NCBI RefSeq assembly: GCF_016772415.1
Contig: NZ_JAGSGD010000001.1
Location: forward strand, 2,071,501 to 2,135,500
Source of the DNA: Phenylobacterium glaciei
GTDB lineage: Bacteria; Pseudomonadota; Alphaproteobacteria; Caulobacterales; Caulobacteraceae
Length of the DNA stretch: 64,000 nt
Reading direction: 5' to 3'
This document shows, piece after piece, positions 36,493-46,334 of this stretch. Both the position numbers and the translations under genes were made by a program. The notes under the pieces were generated by a model. It made no database searches. It was not told the DNA's origin and saw nothing but the letters and a program-made list of their open reading frames with translations. Within the stretch, counting starts at the first letter, position 1. Each line of letters begins with the position of its first letter.

Positions 36493-38997
36493 TCAGCCGG
36501 TGCGGTCGTTGTCCTGGGGGCCGGCGCGGACGCCGCAGGATTCGCAGATCAGGCTGGCGCCCTTGCGCACCACGGCCAGGTCCCCGCAGGCGGCGCAGAC
36601 ATCGGCCTCCAGGCGGGCGGCCCGGGCGTTGGCGCTGGGGAGGAAGACCAGGTTGTCTGGCGTCGCGCCCCGGGCGAAGCCACGGGAGATGAAGTGCGAG
36701 GCCGGGATATTCTCCGGCTCGGGCTCGCCGTCGGCCTGGCCGCGCCCCAGGCCGTCGGCGTTCAACTCGCCGTCGGCATTGCCCAGTTCGTCGCGGCCCA
36801 GATAGGAGATGCCCAGTTCGCGGAACAGATAGTCGAGAATCGAGGTCGCCGAGCGCACCGAGTCGTTGCCGGTGACCGGCCCCGCCGGCTCGAACCGGGT
36901 GAAAACGAAGGCGTCGACGAATTCCTCCAGCGGCACCCCGTACTGCAGGCCGATTGAGATGCCGATGGCGAAGTTGTTCATCAGCGATCGGAAGGCCGCG
37001 CCCTCCTTGTGCATGTCGATGAAGATCTCGCCCAGCTCGCCGTCATCGTACTCGCCGGTGTGCAGATAGACCTTGTGGCCGCCTACGGCCGCCTTCTGGA
37101 TGTAACCCTTGCGGCGGTCGGGCAGTTTGCGCCGCGTGCGGTCGCGCTCGACGATGCGTTCGACGATCCGTTCCGCGGGCGGCGGTGTGGGGCGCTCGGC
37201 TTCGCGGGTGGCGCGCGCCGGGGCCTCGGCCACCTTGGGCAGGTCCAGGAAGAAGCTCAGGGGCGGATCGGACCGGCGGATGCGCACGGCGGCGACACGG
37301 GCCTTGGCCGCCTCGGCCAGCAGGCCCAGGGCGTCAGCCGGCGCGGTGTCCCACTCCAGCTCGATCTCGGCGATGGCGGGCAGGTCCAGGGCCGGCTGCA
37401 CGGCCGCCAGCATGGCGAAATAGGGGGTCGGTCCCAGATCCTCGGCGGTGAGGAACACCTGGCGCTGGTCCTGGGTCAGGAAGGCCGCGTCGGCCAGGGC
37501 GCCGCCGCCCAGCACATGAGCCTCGGCCGCCGCGATCTCGTCCTCGCTGAAACCGGCCAGTTTCAGGGTGTCGAACTGCGGGTCGGCCAAATCCGCGTCG
37601 GTCGCCCCCAACACGTCTGACAGAAACCCCGCGTCCACCACCTGGGGGGAGAAGGCGTCGCGCAGGTGAGCGGCGAAGGGCAGGGCGGCCTCGGCCGAGG
37701 CGATCTCATGCTCGGTGAAGCCGCGCGCCTTCAGCGCCGCATGATCCACACCCGGCGCTTCGGAAAGGTCCAGCCGGCCGATCAGGTGGGCGCGGGCCGT
37801 GGCGATGTCGGCGCCCAGAGCGGTCAGCCCCTGAAGGGCGGCTTCCGACAGCACTCGGGTCAGGGCGCCGTCTTCGGTCTCGGCCACGGTGACAGGCCCC
37901 AGCCACGGCGCGCAGGAACTGGAGGCCCCGCCCAGTCGCAGGGCCAGGTCGGGGTCGTCGAAGATGGCCAGACCGCCGGTCAGCGGGATATCGGCCATGG
38001 CGGCCCGGGCCCGCTGATAGACCTCGCGGACGGCCAGCCGGCCGGCGTTCGAATCATAGGCCAGACCTTGCGCGGCCAGCCAGTCGGCGACCCCACCCAG
38101 GCCGAGCGCCACGGGACCCCCAAAGGCGGCCAACGCGATGGCCGCCAGGCCCACGGCGTCGTCGAATCCCTCACCATCGAACGTCGTCCCGGTCCCGAAG
38201 GCCAGCAGGTCCACGACGCCGCGCGTCGCAGTCCAGGTGTGGGCGATCTTCGGTGCGGCCCCATCCGCGAAGGCCACCACCACGACACCGGTTTCCCAGG
38301 CCGCCGCCGCCAGGGCGCGGTCACTTTCGGCCAGGCCGGCGGGAATGGCGGCGATCAGGCCGGGCCCGTCACCGCTCTCGAACTGCGCCTGGGCCGACCA
38401 CAGGTCTTCCCCGGCGCGGGACAGGGTCATGGCGTCCAGGATCATCACGTCGGTGGCGCCGGCGCCCCGGGCCGCTTCGGCGGCGCGGGCGAGACTCAGA
38501 TTGGAGTGCGGGTCGGCGCAGGCGGCGGGATCGCCCTCGCAGCGCGCAATGGCGTCCATTACCCCCTGCAGCCGCTGGGCCAGGGCCGAGGCGGCGGCGC
38601 GGGCCGAGACGCGGCCCCGGCGGCGCGCGCGCAGGGTGGCGAGCGTCTTCACATAGTCGGCGTCGTGGGCGGCGATGACAGCGGGCGCGTCGAGGGCGCG
38701 GGGCTCGGCGATGGCCAGGCGACCGGCCAGTAAGGCGGCGCCCAGGTCGCGGCGGAAGGCGGCGCGGGTCCGCGCGTCGGGGAGGAGGGCCAGGCCGCCC
38801 GCCTGTTCGGCGATGATCTCGGCTTTGCGGAAGATGGCGGCGGGCAGGTCTGTCTCGCCGTCGGCCCAGTCCAGCCAGGCCTCGACCCGCGCATCGGTCC
38901 AGGCGGCCGGCGCCAGCACCTCGACCACGCGGTCGGCGCGCTCAAGAGGCCTGCGTTCGATCCGGCCCGGTTCGCTTCGCAACGGTTTGTCTCCCAC
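36493..38997 (-). CDS. NrdJ-derived protein: degenerate class II ribonucleotide reductase with intact TSCPD/zinc-ribbon tail
   Basis: 834 residues. From ~622 on the sequence reads like the C-terminus of alphaproteobacterial B12-dependent ribonucleotide reductase (NrdJ): [20 protein letters not shown], the TSCPD domain with [40 protein letters not shown], and a zinc ribbon (Cys801, 804, 818, 821). The preceding ~600 residues keep scattered NrdJ landmarks ([32 protein letters not shown], a region like MMAAVQPFISGAI) but I see no N-x-C-x-E active-site motif. It therefore looks like a non-catalytic paralogue, with no signal peptide or stop codons. Family relation is clear; function is unknown. 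Confidence 0.8.
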   Translation of the reverse strand: MGDKPLRSEPGRIERRPLERADRVVEVLAPAAWTDARVEAWLDWADGETDLPAAIFRKAEIIAEQAGGLALLPDARTRAAFRRDLGAALLAGRLAIAEPRALDAPAVIAAHDADYVKTLATLRARRRGRVSARAAASALAQRLQGVMDAIARCEGDPAACADPHSNLSLARAAEAARGAGATDVMILDAMTLSRAGEDLWSAQAQFESGDGPGLIAAIPAGLAESDRALAAAAWETGVVVVAFADGAAPKIAHTWTATRGVVDLLAFGTGTTFDGEGFDDAVGLAAIALAAFGGPVALGLGGVADWLAAQGLAYDSNAGRLAVREVYQRARAAMADIPLTGGLAIFDDPDLALRLGGASSSCAPWLGPVTVAETEDGALTRVLSEAALQGLTALGADIATARAHLIGRLDLSEAPGVDHAALKARGFTEHEIASAEAALPFAAHLRDAFSPQVVDAGFLSDVLGATDADLADPQFDTLKLAGFSEDEIAAAEAHVLGGGALADAAFLTQDQRQVFLTAEDLGPTPYFAMLAAVQPALDLPAIAEIELEWDTAPADALGLLAEAAKARVAAVRIRRSDPPLSFFLDLPKVAEAPARATREAERPTPPPAERIVERIVERDRTRRKLPDRRKGYIQKAAVGGHKVYLHTGEYDDGELGEIFIDMHKEGAAFRSLMNNFAIGISIGLQYGVPLEEFVDAFVFTRFEPAGPVTGNDSVRSATSILDYLFRELGISYLGRDELGNADGELNADGLGRGQADGEPEPENIPASHFISRGFARGATPDNLVFLPSANARAARLEADVCAACGDLAVVRKGASLICESCGVRAGPQDNDRTG

Positions 38998-39152
38998 GGC
39001 GCGAGGTTAGGCGCCTGGGCGGCCTGCCGCAACAGATGTTGTGGTCGCAGGCCAGTTCTCAACAACATCTTGCGGTGATTGCGCCGCTGGACGCTCGGGA
39101 GGGCGCCGCCTATAGTCCGCCCGCCTCCCAACCCCGTTGGATCTTCAAAAAC

Positions 39153-39551
39153 GTGCTCAAGTCGATCTTTACCTGGTGGAACGGCGCCACGATTGGCGCG
39201 CTCTTCACCGTCTGGCGCCGTGGCGTGTTCGTCGGCTCCGACGACATGGGCAACAAGTACTATGAGGCTAAGGACGACAGCGATTCCTACGACAAGGGTC
39301 GTCTGCGCCGCTGGGTGACCTATTCGGGCTATGCCGAGGCCTCCAAGGTTCCGCCGGAATGGCACGGCTGGCTGCACCACACCTTTGAGGAACCGCCGAC
39401 CAAGGAGCCCCTGAAGCGTCAGGTCTGGGAGAAGGACCACCTTCCCAATATGACCGGCACCATCAACGCCTGGCGGCCCAAGGGCTCCATCAGCCGTGGC
39501 GGCGAGCGCCAGAAGGCGACCGGCGACTACGAGGCCTGGAAGCCGGAATAG
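39153..39551 (+). CDS. NADH:ubiquinone oxidoreductase NDUFA12-like subunit
   Basis: 132 residues, homologue of the mitochondrial accessory subunit of complex I found also in alphaproteobacteria. The opening KSIFTWWNGATIGALFTVWRRG and GSDDMGNKYYEAKDD, with HGWLHHTFEEPPT and WRPKGSI later, are characteristic. Start GTG 39153 is chosen because family members begin at this point; ATG 39036 would add 39 odd residues. Its stop overlaps the GTG start of DUF2155 by one base. Confidence 0.93.
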   Translation: MLKSIFTWWNGATIGALFTVWRRGVFVGSDDMGNKYYEAKDDSDSYDKGRLRRWVTYSGYAEASKVPPEWHGWLHHTFEEPPTKEPLKRQVWEKDHLPNMTGTINAWRPKGSISRGGERQKATGDYEAWKPE

Positions 39552-40201
39552 TGGGCGGGCGTCTTCTCCTCAGCCTGACGGTGGGTTTGAGCGTCCTCGC
39601 GGCGGCCGGCTTCGTGGCCGCCCAGACCGCGCCCGTCGCCCCCGCCGCGCCGATCGCCGGACCCGCGCCCGTCGCCCCGTCCCCCTTGCCGACGGCCAAC
39701 CAGCCACAGCCGGCCGAGGAAGCGCCGCCCGCCATCGTGCCCGTCCCCGTGCCCGTGGCCACGCCGCCGGTCCAGGCTTCCGAGGTCGCGCCGGCCGCGC
39801 CGCCCAAGGCCCAAGTCGTCGAAAAGCCGGCCGAGAGCACCATCAAGCGCGCTCGCTACGACGTCGCCATCATCCAGGCCCTGGACAAGGTCACCGCCGA
39901 GACCGTCCGGTTCGAGGCCGCCGTCGGCCAGCCGGTCCGCTACAAGACCCTGGTCTTCACCGTGAAGGCCTGCGAGCACGCCGCCGCCGACGAGCCGCAG
40001 GAAGACGCCATCGCCTATATGACTGTGGACTCCCAGCCCAAGGCCGCGCCGGGCAAGCCGACCCCGCCGCCACGCCAGGCCTTCAAGGGCTGGATGTATG
40101 CGTCCTCGCCGGGCCTGAACCCGCTGCAGCACCCGGTCTACGACGCCTGGCTGATCACCTGCAGGGCCGCGGCCCCCGTCGTGGCCGCCGGCAGCCGCTG
40201 A
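39551..40201 (+). CDS. DUF2155-family exported protein
   Basis: 216 residues from GTG 39551, which shares a base with the NDUFA12 stop. A signal peptide ([20 protein letters not shown]) is followed by a Pro/Ala-rich linker (~25-90), then the DUF2155 domain: [30 protein letters not shown] and [28 protein letters not shown]. The two Cys may pair. Role unknown; NDUFA12-DUF2155-aat is a conserved alphaproteobacterial order. The last 64 bp overlap the antisense aat gene. Confidence 0.92.
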   Translation: MGGRLLLSLTVGLSVLAAAGFVAAQTAPVAPAAPIAGPAPVAPSPLPTANQPQPAEEAPPAIVPVPVPVATPPVQASEVAPAAPPKAQVVEKPAESTIKRARYDVAIIQALDKVTAETVRFEAAVGQPVRYKTLVFTVKACEHAAADEPQEDAIAYMTVDSQPKAAPGKPTPPPRQAFKGWMYASSPGLNPLQHPVYDAWLITCRAAAPVVAAGSR

Positions 40202-40788
40202 AATTCGCCTGCGGCGCCTAGCGCCTTGCCGAGCCGGCGCCGATAGGCGGCTCGCGAAATCTCCTCGGTCCCGAACTGCGCCAGGTGCTCGGTCATGAAC
40301 TGGGCGTCCAGCAGCACGAAGCCGCCGGCGATCAGGCGGGCCACCAGATGCACAAGCGCCACCTTGGAGGCGTCGGTGCGGGTGGAAAACATGCTCTCGC
40401 CGAAGAAGGCGCCCTCCAGCGACACGCCGTAGAGGCCGCCCACCATCTCGTCGCCCAGCCAGCACTCGACGCTGTGGGCATGCCCGATCGCAAACAGCTC
40501 GGCGTAGAGGCTCTCGATGGGGCCGTTGATCCAGGTCTCGACGCGCCCAGGCTTTGAGGCTGCGCAGGCTGCGACCACCTCCGAGAACGCCGTGTCGATC
40601 CGCACCTCGAAGGGATCGCCGCGCACCGTGCGGGCCAGTCGCTTGGAGAGATGGAAGTCGGCCAGGGGAATCACCCCGCGCCGCTCCGGATCAATCAGGA
40701 AGACCGCGTCGTCGTCCCGGGCGTCGGCCATGGGGAAGACCCCGCGAGCGTAGCAGTTCAGCAGTTCGGCGGGGCCGAAGGTCTTCAT
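40138..40788 (-). CDS. aat: Leucyl/phenylalanyl-tRNA--protein transferase
   Basis: Adds Leu or Phe to N-terminal Arg or Lys of proteins, marking them for ClpAP by the N-degron route. 216 residues with [53 protein letters not shown] and a C-terminal [17 protein letters not shown] 40788 ([10 protein letters not shown]) is the family start. The 3' 64 bp overlap DUF2155 on the other strand: the C-terminal tail (about 20 residues) is read antisense to the DUF2155 end. Confidence 0.95.
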   Translation of the reverse strand: MKTFGPAELLNCYARGVFPMADARDDDAVFLIDPERRGVIPLADFHLSKRLARTVRGDPFEVRIDTAFSEVVAACAASKPGRVETWINGPIESLYAELFAIGHAHSVECWLGDEMVGGLYGVSLEGAFFGESMFSTRTDASKVALVHLVARLIAGGFVLLDAQFMTEHLAQFGTEEISRAAYRRRLGKALGAAGEFQRLPAATTGAAALQVISQAS

Positions 40789-40815
40789 GGCTTGGCGGGG
40801 ATACAATCCCCCCCA

Positions 40816-40943
40816 CCGCTTGTCCCGGCGAAGGCCGGGATCCAGGTCGTGGAGCTCTGGGCTTCAGGACGGGCGCCGGCAGGGTTTTCCGGCGAGATCA
40901 GGTGTTCTTTGATCTGGGTCCCAGCCTTCGCCGGGATGAGCGG
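40816..40943. repeat. REP-like palindromic repeat with two 33-bp arms
   Basis: Arms 40816-40848 and 40911-40943 are imperfect inverted copies (CCGCT..., TCCCGGCGAAGG, GGGA.CCAG), about 27 of 33 positions alike, separated by 62 bp. The whole is 128 bp, close to the 125 bp of the element at 20187-20311, with a related CTTGTCCCGG core. It fills the gap between aat and the methyltransferase gene, which run in the same direction. Confidence 0.7.
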
Positions 40944-40951
40944 CGGTTGGG

Positions 40952-41605
40952 TCACCTCGGGCGACAGGTCCACACCTGCCAGGCGCCGCCCCAGGGCGCG
41001 CTGACCACCGCCTCGTCCAGCACATCGGTCGTGGTCTTGATCTGGCGCCACAGCCGCAGGGACTTCAGCCCCAGCCACTGGGTGAAGCCCAGCACGCCGC
41101 CGGGGTTCAGCAGCTTGGCGTAGTGGGCGATCAAAGCCTCAGGATCACCAAGATATTCAAGGCATTCGGGGAAGACGATGACGTCAAACTTCTCGTCAGT
41201 CTCGAACCGCGCGCCGTCGCCGGTGACAAAGTCCACGACGCCGGGTTTCAGCTCGCCGGCCAGCCGCTGCTTGGCCCGCTCGATGCCGAGGTCCGAGAGA
41301 TCAACCCCGAGGTAGCGCGCGGGCGTCAGGGCGCGGATCGAATCGTAGAAGGCGCCTTCGCCACAGCCAATATCCAGGATGCGCGGATGCGGCTTGGCCT
41401 CGGCCACCAGGGCGGCCAGGAGGCGGTGATGGTGGCGCTGGTCGCTCTCCAGCAGCTCGTCGTAGGCGCCCTTGGCGTAGTAGCCGTCCCACACCTTGGC
41501 GGGCGCCGCCTTGGGCCCGTCGCCACGTCGCATGAACAGCTCGCCGACCCAGGGCCGGTCGATGGCCGCCAGTTCGAGGAATCGCCGCCAGCGCAGATAG
41601 GCCAT
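40952..41605 (-). CDS. Class I SAM-dependent methyltransferase (MetW/UbiG-like)
   Basis: 217 residues. The SAM-binding core begins at ILDIGCGEGAFYDSI, with the acidic residue of motif II in YLGVDLSDLGIERA, and a DVIVFPECLEYL segment. Residues 1-70 (LELAAIDRPWVGELFMRR) precede the core. A substrate cannot be assigned. It is read in the same direction as accC upstream (16 bp away) and aat downstream, so it may be in the accB-accC unit. Confidence 0.87.
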   Translation of the reverse strand: MAYLRWRRFLELAAIDRPWVGELFMRRGDGPKAAPAKVWDGYYAKGAYDELLESDQRHHHRLLAALVAEAKPHPRILDIGCGEGAFYDSIRALTPARYLGVDLSDLGIERAKQRLAGELKPGVVDFVTGDGARFETDEKFDVIVFPECLEYLGDPEALIAHYAKLLNPGGVLGFTQWLGLKSLRLWRQIKTTTDVLDEAVVSAPWGGAWQVWTCRPR

Positions 41606-41621
41606 CGATCCCCCGTTCGGC

Positions 41622-42977
41622 CTAGGCCGAAGCCTCCGCCTGCGACTTCATCCAGCGTTCCAGCCAGTGGATGTCGTAGGTCCCGGAAATGATATCGGGC
41701 TGATGGATCAGTTCCTGGAACAGCGGGATCGAGGTCTCGATGCCGCCCACCACCATCTCGCCCAGGCAACGGTTGAGGCGTGCGAGGCACTCCTCGCGGT
41801 CGCGGCCGTGGACGATCAGCTTGCCCACCAGGCTGTCGTAGTCGGGGGGGATCGTATAGCCGGCATAGAGGGCGCTATCGAGCCGAACGCCCAGGCCGCC
41901 GGGCGCATGGAAGTCGGTGACCAGGCCAGGCGAAGGCGCGAAGGTCTTGGGGTTCTCGGCGTTGATCCGGCACTCGATGGCGTGGCCCTCGAAGACGATG
42001 TCTTCCTGCTTGAAGGACAGCGGCAGGCCCGCGGCGATGCGGATCTGTTCGCGCACCAGGTCGATGCCGGTGATGGCCTCGGTGATCGGGTGCTCCACCT
42101 GCAGGCGGGTGTTCATCTCGATGAAGAAGAACTCGCCGTTCTCGTACAGGAACTCGATGGTCCCGACGCCGAGGTAGCCGATGGCCTTGATCGCATCGAC
42201 CACCACCTTGCCGATCTTGGCGCGGCCCGCGGCGTCGATGACCGGGGAGGGGGCTTCTTCCAGCACCTTCTGGTGACGCCGCTGCAGGGAGCAGTCGCGT
42301 TCCCCCAGGTGGCAGACATTGCCGAAGCTGTCGGCGATGACCTGGATCTCGATGTGGCGCGGGGTCTGGAGGTAGCGCTCCATATAGACCGCGTCGTCGC
42401 CGAACGAGGCGCGCGCCTCGGCCCGGGCCGTCGAGACGGCCTCGGCCAGGTCGTCAACGGTCTCGGCCACCTTCATGCCCCGCCCGCCACCGCCGGCGGC
42501 GGCCTTGATCAGGACGGGGAAGCCGATTTCCTTGGCCGCGGCGAAGGCCTCCTCCTCGGTGGTCACGGCGCCGTCGGAGCCGGGAACCACGGGGATGCCC
42601 GCGTCCCTGACCGCCTGCTTGGCGGTGATCTTGTCGCCCATCATCAGGATGTGCTCGGCCTTGGGGCCGATGAAGGTGAAGCCGTGCGCCGTGACGATCT
42701 CGGCGAAGCGGGCGTTCTCCGACAGGAAGCCGTAACCCGGATGGATCGCCTGGGCGCCGGTGATCTCGGCCGCCGCGATGATCGACGGGATGTTCAAGTA
42801 GGACTTGGCCGCCGAGCGTGGGCCGATGCAGACGCTTTCGTCGGCCAGCCGCACCCACATGGCGCCGGCGTCGGCCTCAGAGTGGACGGCCACCGTCGAG
42901 ATGCCCATTTCCTTGCAGGCTCGGTGAATCCGAAGGGCGATCTCGCCCCGATTGGCGATGAGGATTTTTTCGAACAT
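41622..42977 (-). CDS. accC: Acetyl-CoA carboxylase, biotin carboxylase subunit
   Basis: Carboxylates the biotin on AccB using ATP and bicarbonate, first step of fatty-acid synthesis. 451 residues, family length ~445-455. N-terminal domain [14 protein letters not shown] and [20 protein letters not shown]-grasp region with [13 protein letters not shown], then [23 protein letters not shown] and a C-terminal domain. Starts 5 bp after accB. Confidence 0.97.
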   Translation of the reverse strand: MFEKILIANRGEIALRIHRACKEMGISTVAVHSEADAGAMWVRLADESVCIGPRSAAKSYLNIPSIIAAAEITGAQAIHPGYGFLSENARFAEIVTAHGFTFIGPKAEHILMMGDKITAKQAVRDAGIPVVPGSDGAVTTEEEAFAAAKEIGFPVLIKAAAGGGGRGMKVAETVDDLAEAVSTARAEARASFGDDAVYMERYLQTPRHIEIQVIADSFGNVCHLGERDCSLQRRHQKVLEEAPSPVIDAAGRAKIGKVVVDAIKAIGYLGVGTIEFLYENGEFFFIEMNTRLQVEHPITEAITGIDLVREQIRIAAGLPLSFKQEDIVFEGHAIECRINAENPKTFAPSPGLVTDFHAPGGLGVRLDSALYAGYTIPPDYDSLVGKLIVHGRDREECLARLNRCLGEMVVGGIETSIPLFQELIHQPDIISGTYDIHWLERWMKSQAEASA

Positions 42978-42982
42978 CGCGC

Positions 42983-43474
42983 TTACTCGATGACGACGAG
43001 GGGTTCGCCGAACTCCACGGGGTCGCCATCCCCCACCAGGATCTCCAACACCTTGCCCGCCTTGGTGGCCGGGATCGGGTTCATGGTCTTCATGGCTTCG
43101 ATGATCATCAGGGTCTGGCCGGCGGTGACCGTGTCGCCGACCTTGATGAAGGCCGGGGCGTCAGGCGCGGACTGCATGTAGACGGTGCCGACCATGGGTG
43201 ACTTCACCACGTCACCGGCGTTGCGAGCGGCGGCGGCCGGAGCCTCGGCGGCGGGCGCGGCGGGCGCGGGCGCGGCCGCAACCGGCGCGGCGGCCATCGG
43301 GGCCTGCTGCACGTACTGGGCGGGGGCGGCGGTCAGGGTGCGGGCGACGCGGATCTTCAGGCCCGAATGCTCCACCTCGATCTCGGTCAGGCCGGTATCG
43401 GTGAGGATGTCGGCCAGTTTGCGCACCAGACGCGCGTCGATCGGATCGGCGGGAGCCTTCGGAGTGCTAGCCAT
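42983..43474 (-). CDS. accB: Biotin carboxyl carrier protein of acetyl-CoA carboxylase
   Basis: 163 residues. N-terminal helical part ([22 protein letters not shown]), Ala/Pro-rich linker (~50-85) and biotinyl domain with the biotin Lys in [14 protein letters not shown] 43474 is used; no good alternative is nearby. The protein carries biotin between AccC and the carboxyltransferase. aroQ-accB-accC is the usual alphaproteobacterial order. Confidence 0.96.
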   Translation of the reverse strand: MASTPKAPADPIDARLVRKLADILTDTGLTEIEVEHSGLKIRVARTLTAAPAQYVQQAPMAAAPVAAAPAPAAPAAEAPAAAARNAGDVVKSPMVGTVYMQSAPDAPAFIKVGDTVTAGQTLMIIEAMKTMNPIPATKAGKVLEILVGDGDPVEFGEPLVVIE

Positions 43475-43506
43475 GGAAAAGACCCTTATCTTTTGACGTA
43501 AGGAAG

Positions 43507-43944
43507 TTACGCGGACTGACCCGCGGCGGCTTCGATAGCCAGGACATAACTTTGCGCGCCGAAGCCAGACACCAGTCCGGTGGCCGCTAGAGACACGTAG
43601 GTTTCCCTTCGGAACGCCTCGCGCGCCGCCGGGTTCGAAAGGTGGCACTCGACGATCGGGATATCGAGCATCTTCAGGGCGTCCAGCAGAGCGATGGAGG
43701 TGTGCCCATAGGCCGCCGGGTTGATCACCAGCGCGGAGGCCTCCGTGCGGGCTTCCTGCACCCAGTCGATCAACTGGCCTTCGTGATTGGATTGATGGAA
43801 CACGACGGTGCGACCCAGGGCGGCGGCGCGTTGCTCACAGAGCTTGCGCACATCGTCCAGCGTGGCTTTTCCGTAAATCTCAGGCTCGCGGACGCCCAGG
43901 AGGTTGAGGTTAGGCCCGCTCAGCACATAGATCGGTTTCGACAT
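43507..43944 (-). CDS. aroQ: 3-dehydroquinate dehydratase, type II
   Basis: Dodecameric shikimate-pathway enzyme that dehydrates 3-dehydroquinate. 145 residues, the family length. [16 protein letters not shown] carries the catalytic Arg and Tyr, [13 protein letters not shown] and [16 protein letters not shown] the substrate loop, and VECHLSN the His region. It leads the accB-accC operon (32 bp apart) and diverges from thiS. Confidence 0.97.
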   Translation of the reverse strand: MSKPIYVLSGPNLNLLGVREPEIYGKATLDDVRKLCEQRAAALGRTVVFHQSNHEGQLIDWVQEARTEASALVINPAAYGHTSIALLDALKMLDIPIVECHLSNPAAREAFRRETYVSLAATGLVSGFGAQSYVLAIEAAAGQSA

Positions 43945-44034
43945 TCGGCTCCGCCGTCGATTCCGCCGTCTTGTAACGGTCGGCGGCGGGGGTCACAAGC
44001 ACTGGGAATGGACGACGTGTTGGACGAGGCGGTC

Positions 44035-44235
44035 ATGACCCTGACCATCAATGGCGAGGAGCGCTCGTTTTCGGGCCTTTCGGACCTGGGCGCCCTGGTG
44101 ATCAGCCTGGGATTGGACCCCCGCAAGGTGGCCGTGGAGCGCAATCTCGAGATCGTGCCGCGCTCGGCCTATGGCGCCACGGCGCTCTCCGACGGCGACC
44201 GGATCGAGATCGTCCACTTCATCGGAGGCGGCTGA
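44035..44235 (+). CDS. thiS: Sulfur carrier protein ThiS
   Basis: 66 residues from ATG 44035; a longer form from ATG 44008 is possible. Ubiquitin-like fold: [12 protein letters not shown] at the N-terminus and the C-terminal Gly-Gly tail (IVHFIGGG), the site for thiocarboxylate. ATG 44035 gives the usual length and follows GAGG. It supplies sulfur to ThiG, encoded 1 bp downstream. No TPP riboswitch motif is visible between aroQ and thiS. Confidence 0.92.
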   Translation: MTLTINGEERSFSGLSDLGALVISLGLDPRKVAVERNLEIVPRSAYGATALSDGDRIEIVHFIGGG

Positions 44236-44236
44236 C

Positions 44237-45028
44237 ATGGACGGAACAACTCACACTCAGGACGACACCTGGACCGTCGCGGGCCGCACCTTCACCTCGC
44301 GGCTGATCGTCGGCACCGGCAAGTACAAGGACTATGCGGAGAACGCCGCCGCCGCCGAGGCCGCGGGCGCGCAGATCGTCACCGTGGCTCTGCGCCGCGT
44401 GAACCTGTCCGATCCCAGCCAGCAGATGCTGGTGGACTATGTGAAGCCCGACCGTTTCACCTACCTGCCCAACACCGCCGGCTGCTTCACCGGCGAGGAG
44501 GCGGTGCGCACCCTGCGCCTGGCCCGCGAGGCCGGCGGCTGGGACCTGGTGAAGCTGGAGGTGCTGTCGGACCCCAAGCTGCTCTACCCCGACATGGAAG
44601 AGACCCTGCGAGCCCTGAAGATGCTCATCAGCGAGGGCTTCCAGGTGATGGTCTATTGCACCGACGACCCGGTCTATGCCCGCAAGCTGGAGGACGCCGG
44701 CGCCTGCGCCGTCATGCCGCTCGCCGCGCCCATCGGTTCGGGCATGGGCATCCTCAACAAGGTCAATATCGGCCTGATCATCGAGCAGGCCAAGGTGCCG
44801 GTGCTGGTGGACGCAGGGCTCGGCACCGCCTCCGACGCCGCCATCGCCATGGAGATGGGCTGCGACGCCGTCCTGATGAACACCGCCATCTCCGACGCCC
44901 GCGATCCGGTCCGGATGGCCACGGCCATGAAGCATGCGGTCATCGCGGGGCGTCAGGCCTTCCTGGCGGGCCGTATGCCGCGGCGAGTCTACGGGGATCC
45001 GTCCTCGCCGCAGTCGGGACTGATCTGA
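44237..45028 (+). CDS. thiG: Thiazole synthase
   Basis: TIM-barrel enzyme making the thiazole phosphate of thiamine from deoxyxylulose phosphate, dehydroglycine and ThiS thiocarboxylate. 263 residues with [31 protein letters not shown], the Schiff-base Lys in DLVKLEVL and [21 protein letters not shown]. Starts one base after thiS, so the pair is coupled. Other thiamine genes are not in the window. Confidence 0.96.
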   Translation: MDGTTHTQDDTWTVAGRTFTSRLIVGTGKYKDYAENAAAAEAAGAQIVTVALRRVNLSDPSQQMLVDYVKPDRFTYLPNTAGCFTGEEAVRTLRLAREAGGWDLVKLEVLSDPKLLYPDMEETLRALKMLISEGFQVMVYCTDDPVYARKLEDAGACAVMPLAAPIGSGMGILNKVNIGLIIEQAKVPVLVDAGLGTASDAAIAMEMGCDAVLMNTAISDARDPVRMATAMKHAVIAGRQAFLAGRMPRRVYGDPSSPQSGLI

Positions 45029-45058
45029 AGCGCGGGCGACATGCCAGGAGACTCCCAC

Positions 45059-45448
45059 ATGCCCACGCCGCCTGACGCCCTCGTCTTTGGCGAGACCTTG
45101 GCGGGCATCGTTCGCGAGTCGGGCGTGATGGGCGTGGCCGAGCTGTCCACGCCGGCGGCACTGGGAGTGTTTCCTGAGAGCTTGCTGTTGGACAGTCTCC
45201 AAGTCATGCGGCGGATCGGGATCGATCCCGAGGAGGCCGCCTGCCTTTGCGCCATCTATATGGGAATCCACCAGGCCCTGGTGCTCGCCGATGCCGATCC
45301 GTCCGTGCCCCCGTGGCCAGGCGACCACGGCCCCCTTGTCGTCGTGGCCCAGGCCCGCCTCTCCGTCGAACGGTTGGGACCGCTCTTCCTTCTGTTCGAG
45401 ACGGGTCTGGGTGAGCAGATGGGACGACGTCGGCAAACAATGAATTGA
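45059..45448 (+). CDS. Hypothetical protein, unknown family
   Basis: 129 residues from ATG 45059, which has AGGAG 8 bases upstream. Mostly helical and non-polar; no signal peptide, Cys only in one place (AACLCAIYMGIHQAL), and a central VMRRIGIDPEEAACLCAIY helix. The last ~30 residues look like a helical tail ending MGRRRQTMN. I do not recognise it. It lies 30 bp after thiG and 82 bp before an SDR gene on the same strand. Clear ribosome binding site and length support a real gene. Confidence 0.6.
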   Translation: MPTPPDALVFGETLAGIVRESGVMGVAELSTPAALGVFPESLLLDSLQVMRRIGIDPEEAACLCAIYMGIHQALVLADADPSVPPWPGDHGPLVVVAQARLSVERLGPLFLLFETGLGEQMGRRRQTMN

Positions 45449-45530
45449 GGGCGGAGCGCGCCAGCGGTGATTCGGTAGGCTTCCCCTGGGGCGGCCCGCT
45501 AGGCTGGCTGAAAATCGAGGAGGAGCCGAC

Positions 45531-46334
45531 ATGGGCCAGGCCAAGGGACGCAAGTCGATCTTCATCACCGGGGCCGCGTCGGGCATGGGGCGGGAGACCG
45601 CGCGGCTGTTCCGCGAGAAGGGCTGGTTCGTCGGCGGCTATGACGTCAACGCCGAGGGGCTGAAGGCCCTGGAGGCTGAGCTGGGGCCTGAGAACTGTGT
45701 CGTCCGCACGCTCGATGTCACCGACCGCGCCGACTACCAGGCCGCCTTCGCCGAGTTCGGGGCGGCCACCGGCGGCAAGCTGGACCTGCTCTACAACAAT
45801 GCCGGGATCGGCCGGGGCGGCCCCTTCGCCGACCAGCCCTTCGAGGACGTCCTGGCCGTGGTCCAGGTCAATTTCGTGGGCGTGCTGATCGGCATCCACG
45901 AGGGGATCAAGCTGCTGAAGGTCACGCCGAACTCGATGTGCTTCACCACCTCGTCGTCATCCGCCACCTTTGGCATGGCGGGCATCGCGGTCTATTCGGC
46001 CACCAAGCACGCGGTGAAGGGCCTCAGCGAGGCGCTGTCGGTGGAGTTCAAGGCCTATGGGGTCCGCGTCGCCGACGTCCTGCCCGGCCTGATCGACACC
46101 CCGATCCTGCCGCCGGGCGCGGCGGCCAATGCGCCGAAGGAAGGCCTGTTCCGCGCCATCCCGCCCATGGATGTCGCCAAGGTGGTCTGGGAGGCCTATC
46201 ACTCCGACAAGCTGCACTGGTACGTGCCGCCGGAACTGGTGGAGCTGGACAAGGCCGCCACCCTGGCGCCGGAGGCCACCCGCGATCAGATGGCCGCCGG
46301 CTCGATGTTCTCGATGCAGCCCAAGGCGGACTAG
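45531..46334 (+). CDS. Short-chain dehydrogenase/reductase
   Basis: 267 residues, NAD(P)-dependent Rossmann enzyme. Cofactor motif TGAASGMGRETA at ~12-25, NNAGIG, and the catalytic YSATK. GCGAGGAGGAGCCGAC-like purines lie upstream of the start. Substrate unknown. The stop overlaps the end of the convergent FAD gene by 4 bp. Confidence 0.9.
   Translation: MGQAKGRKSIFITGAASGMGRETARLFREKGWFVGGYDVNAEGLKALEAELGPENCVVRTLDVTDRADYQAAFAEFGAATGGKLDLLYNNAGIGRGGPFADQPFEDVLAVVQVNFVGVLIGIHEGIKLLKVTPNSMCFTTSSSSATFGMAGIAVYSATKHAVKGLSEALSVEFKAYGVRVADVLPGLIDTPILPPGAAANAPKEGLFRAIPPMDVAKVVWEAYHSDKLHWYVPPELVELDKAATLAPEATRDQMAAGSMFSMQPKAD

Noticed and set aside
41667..43181. Long open frame antisense to accC and accB
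   Set aside because: The sense proteins are complete and conserved. The antisense product is low complexity.
43945..44034. TPP riboswitch before thiS
   Set aside because: The region is only ~90 bp and lacks the conserved CTGAGA and ACC...GAACCTGA segments.
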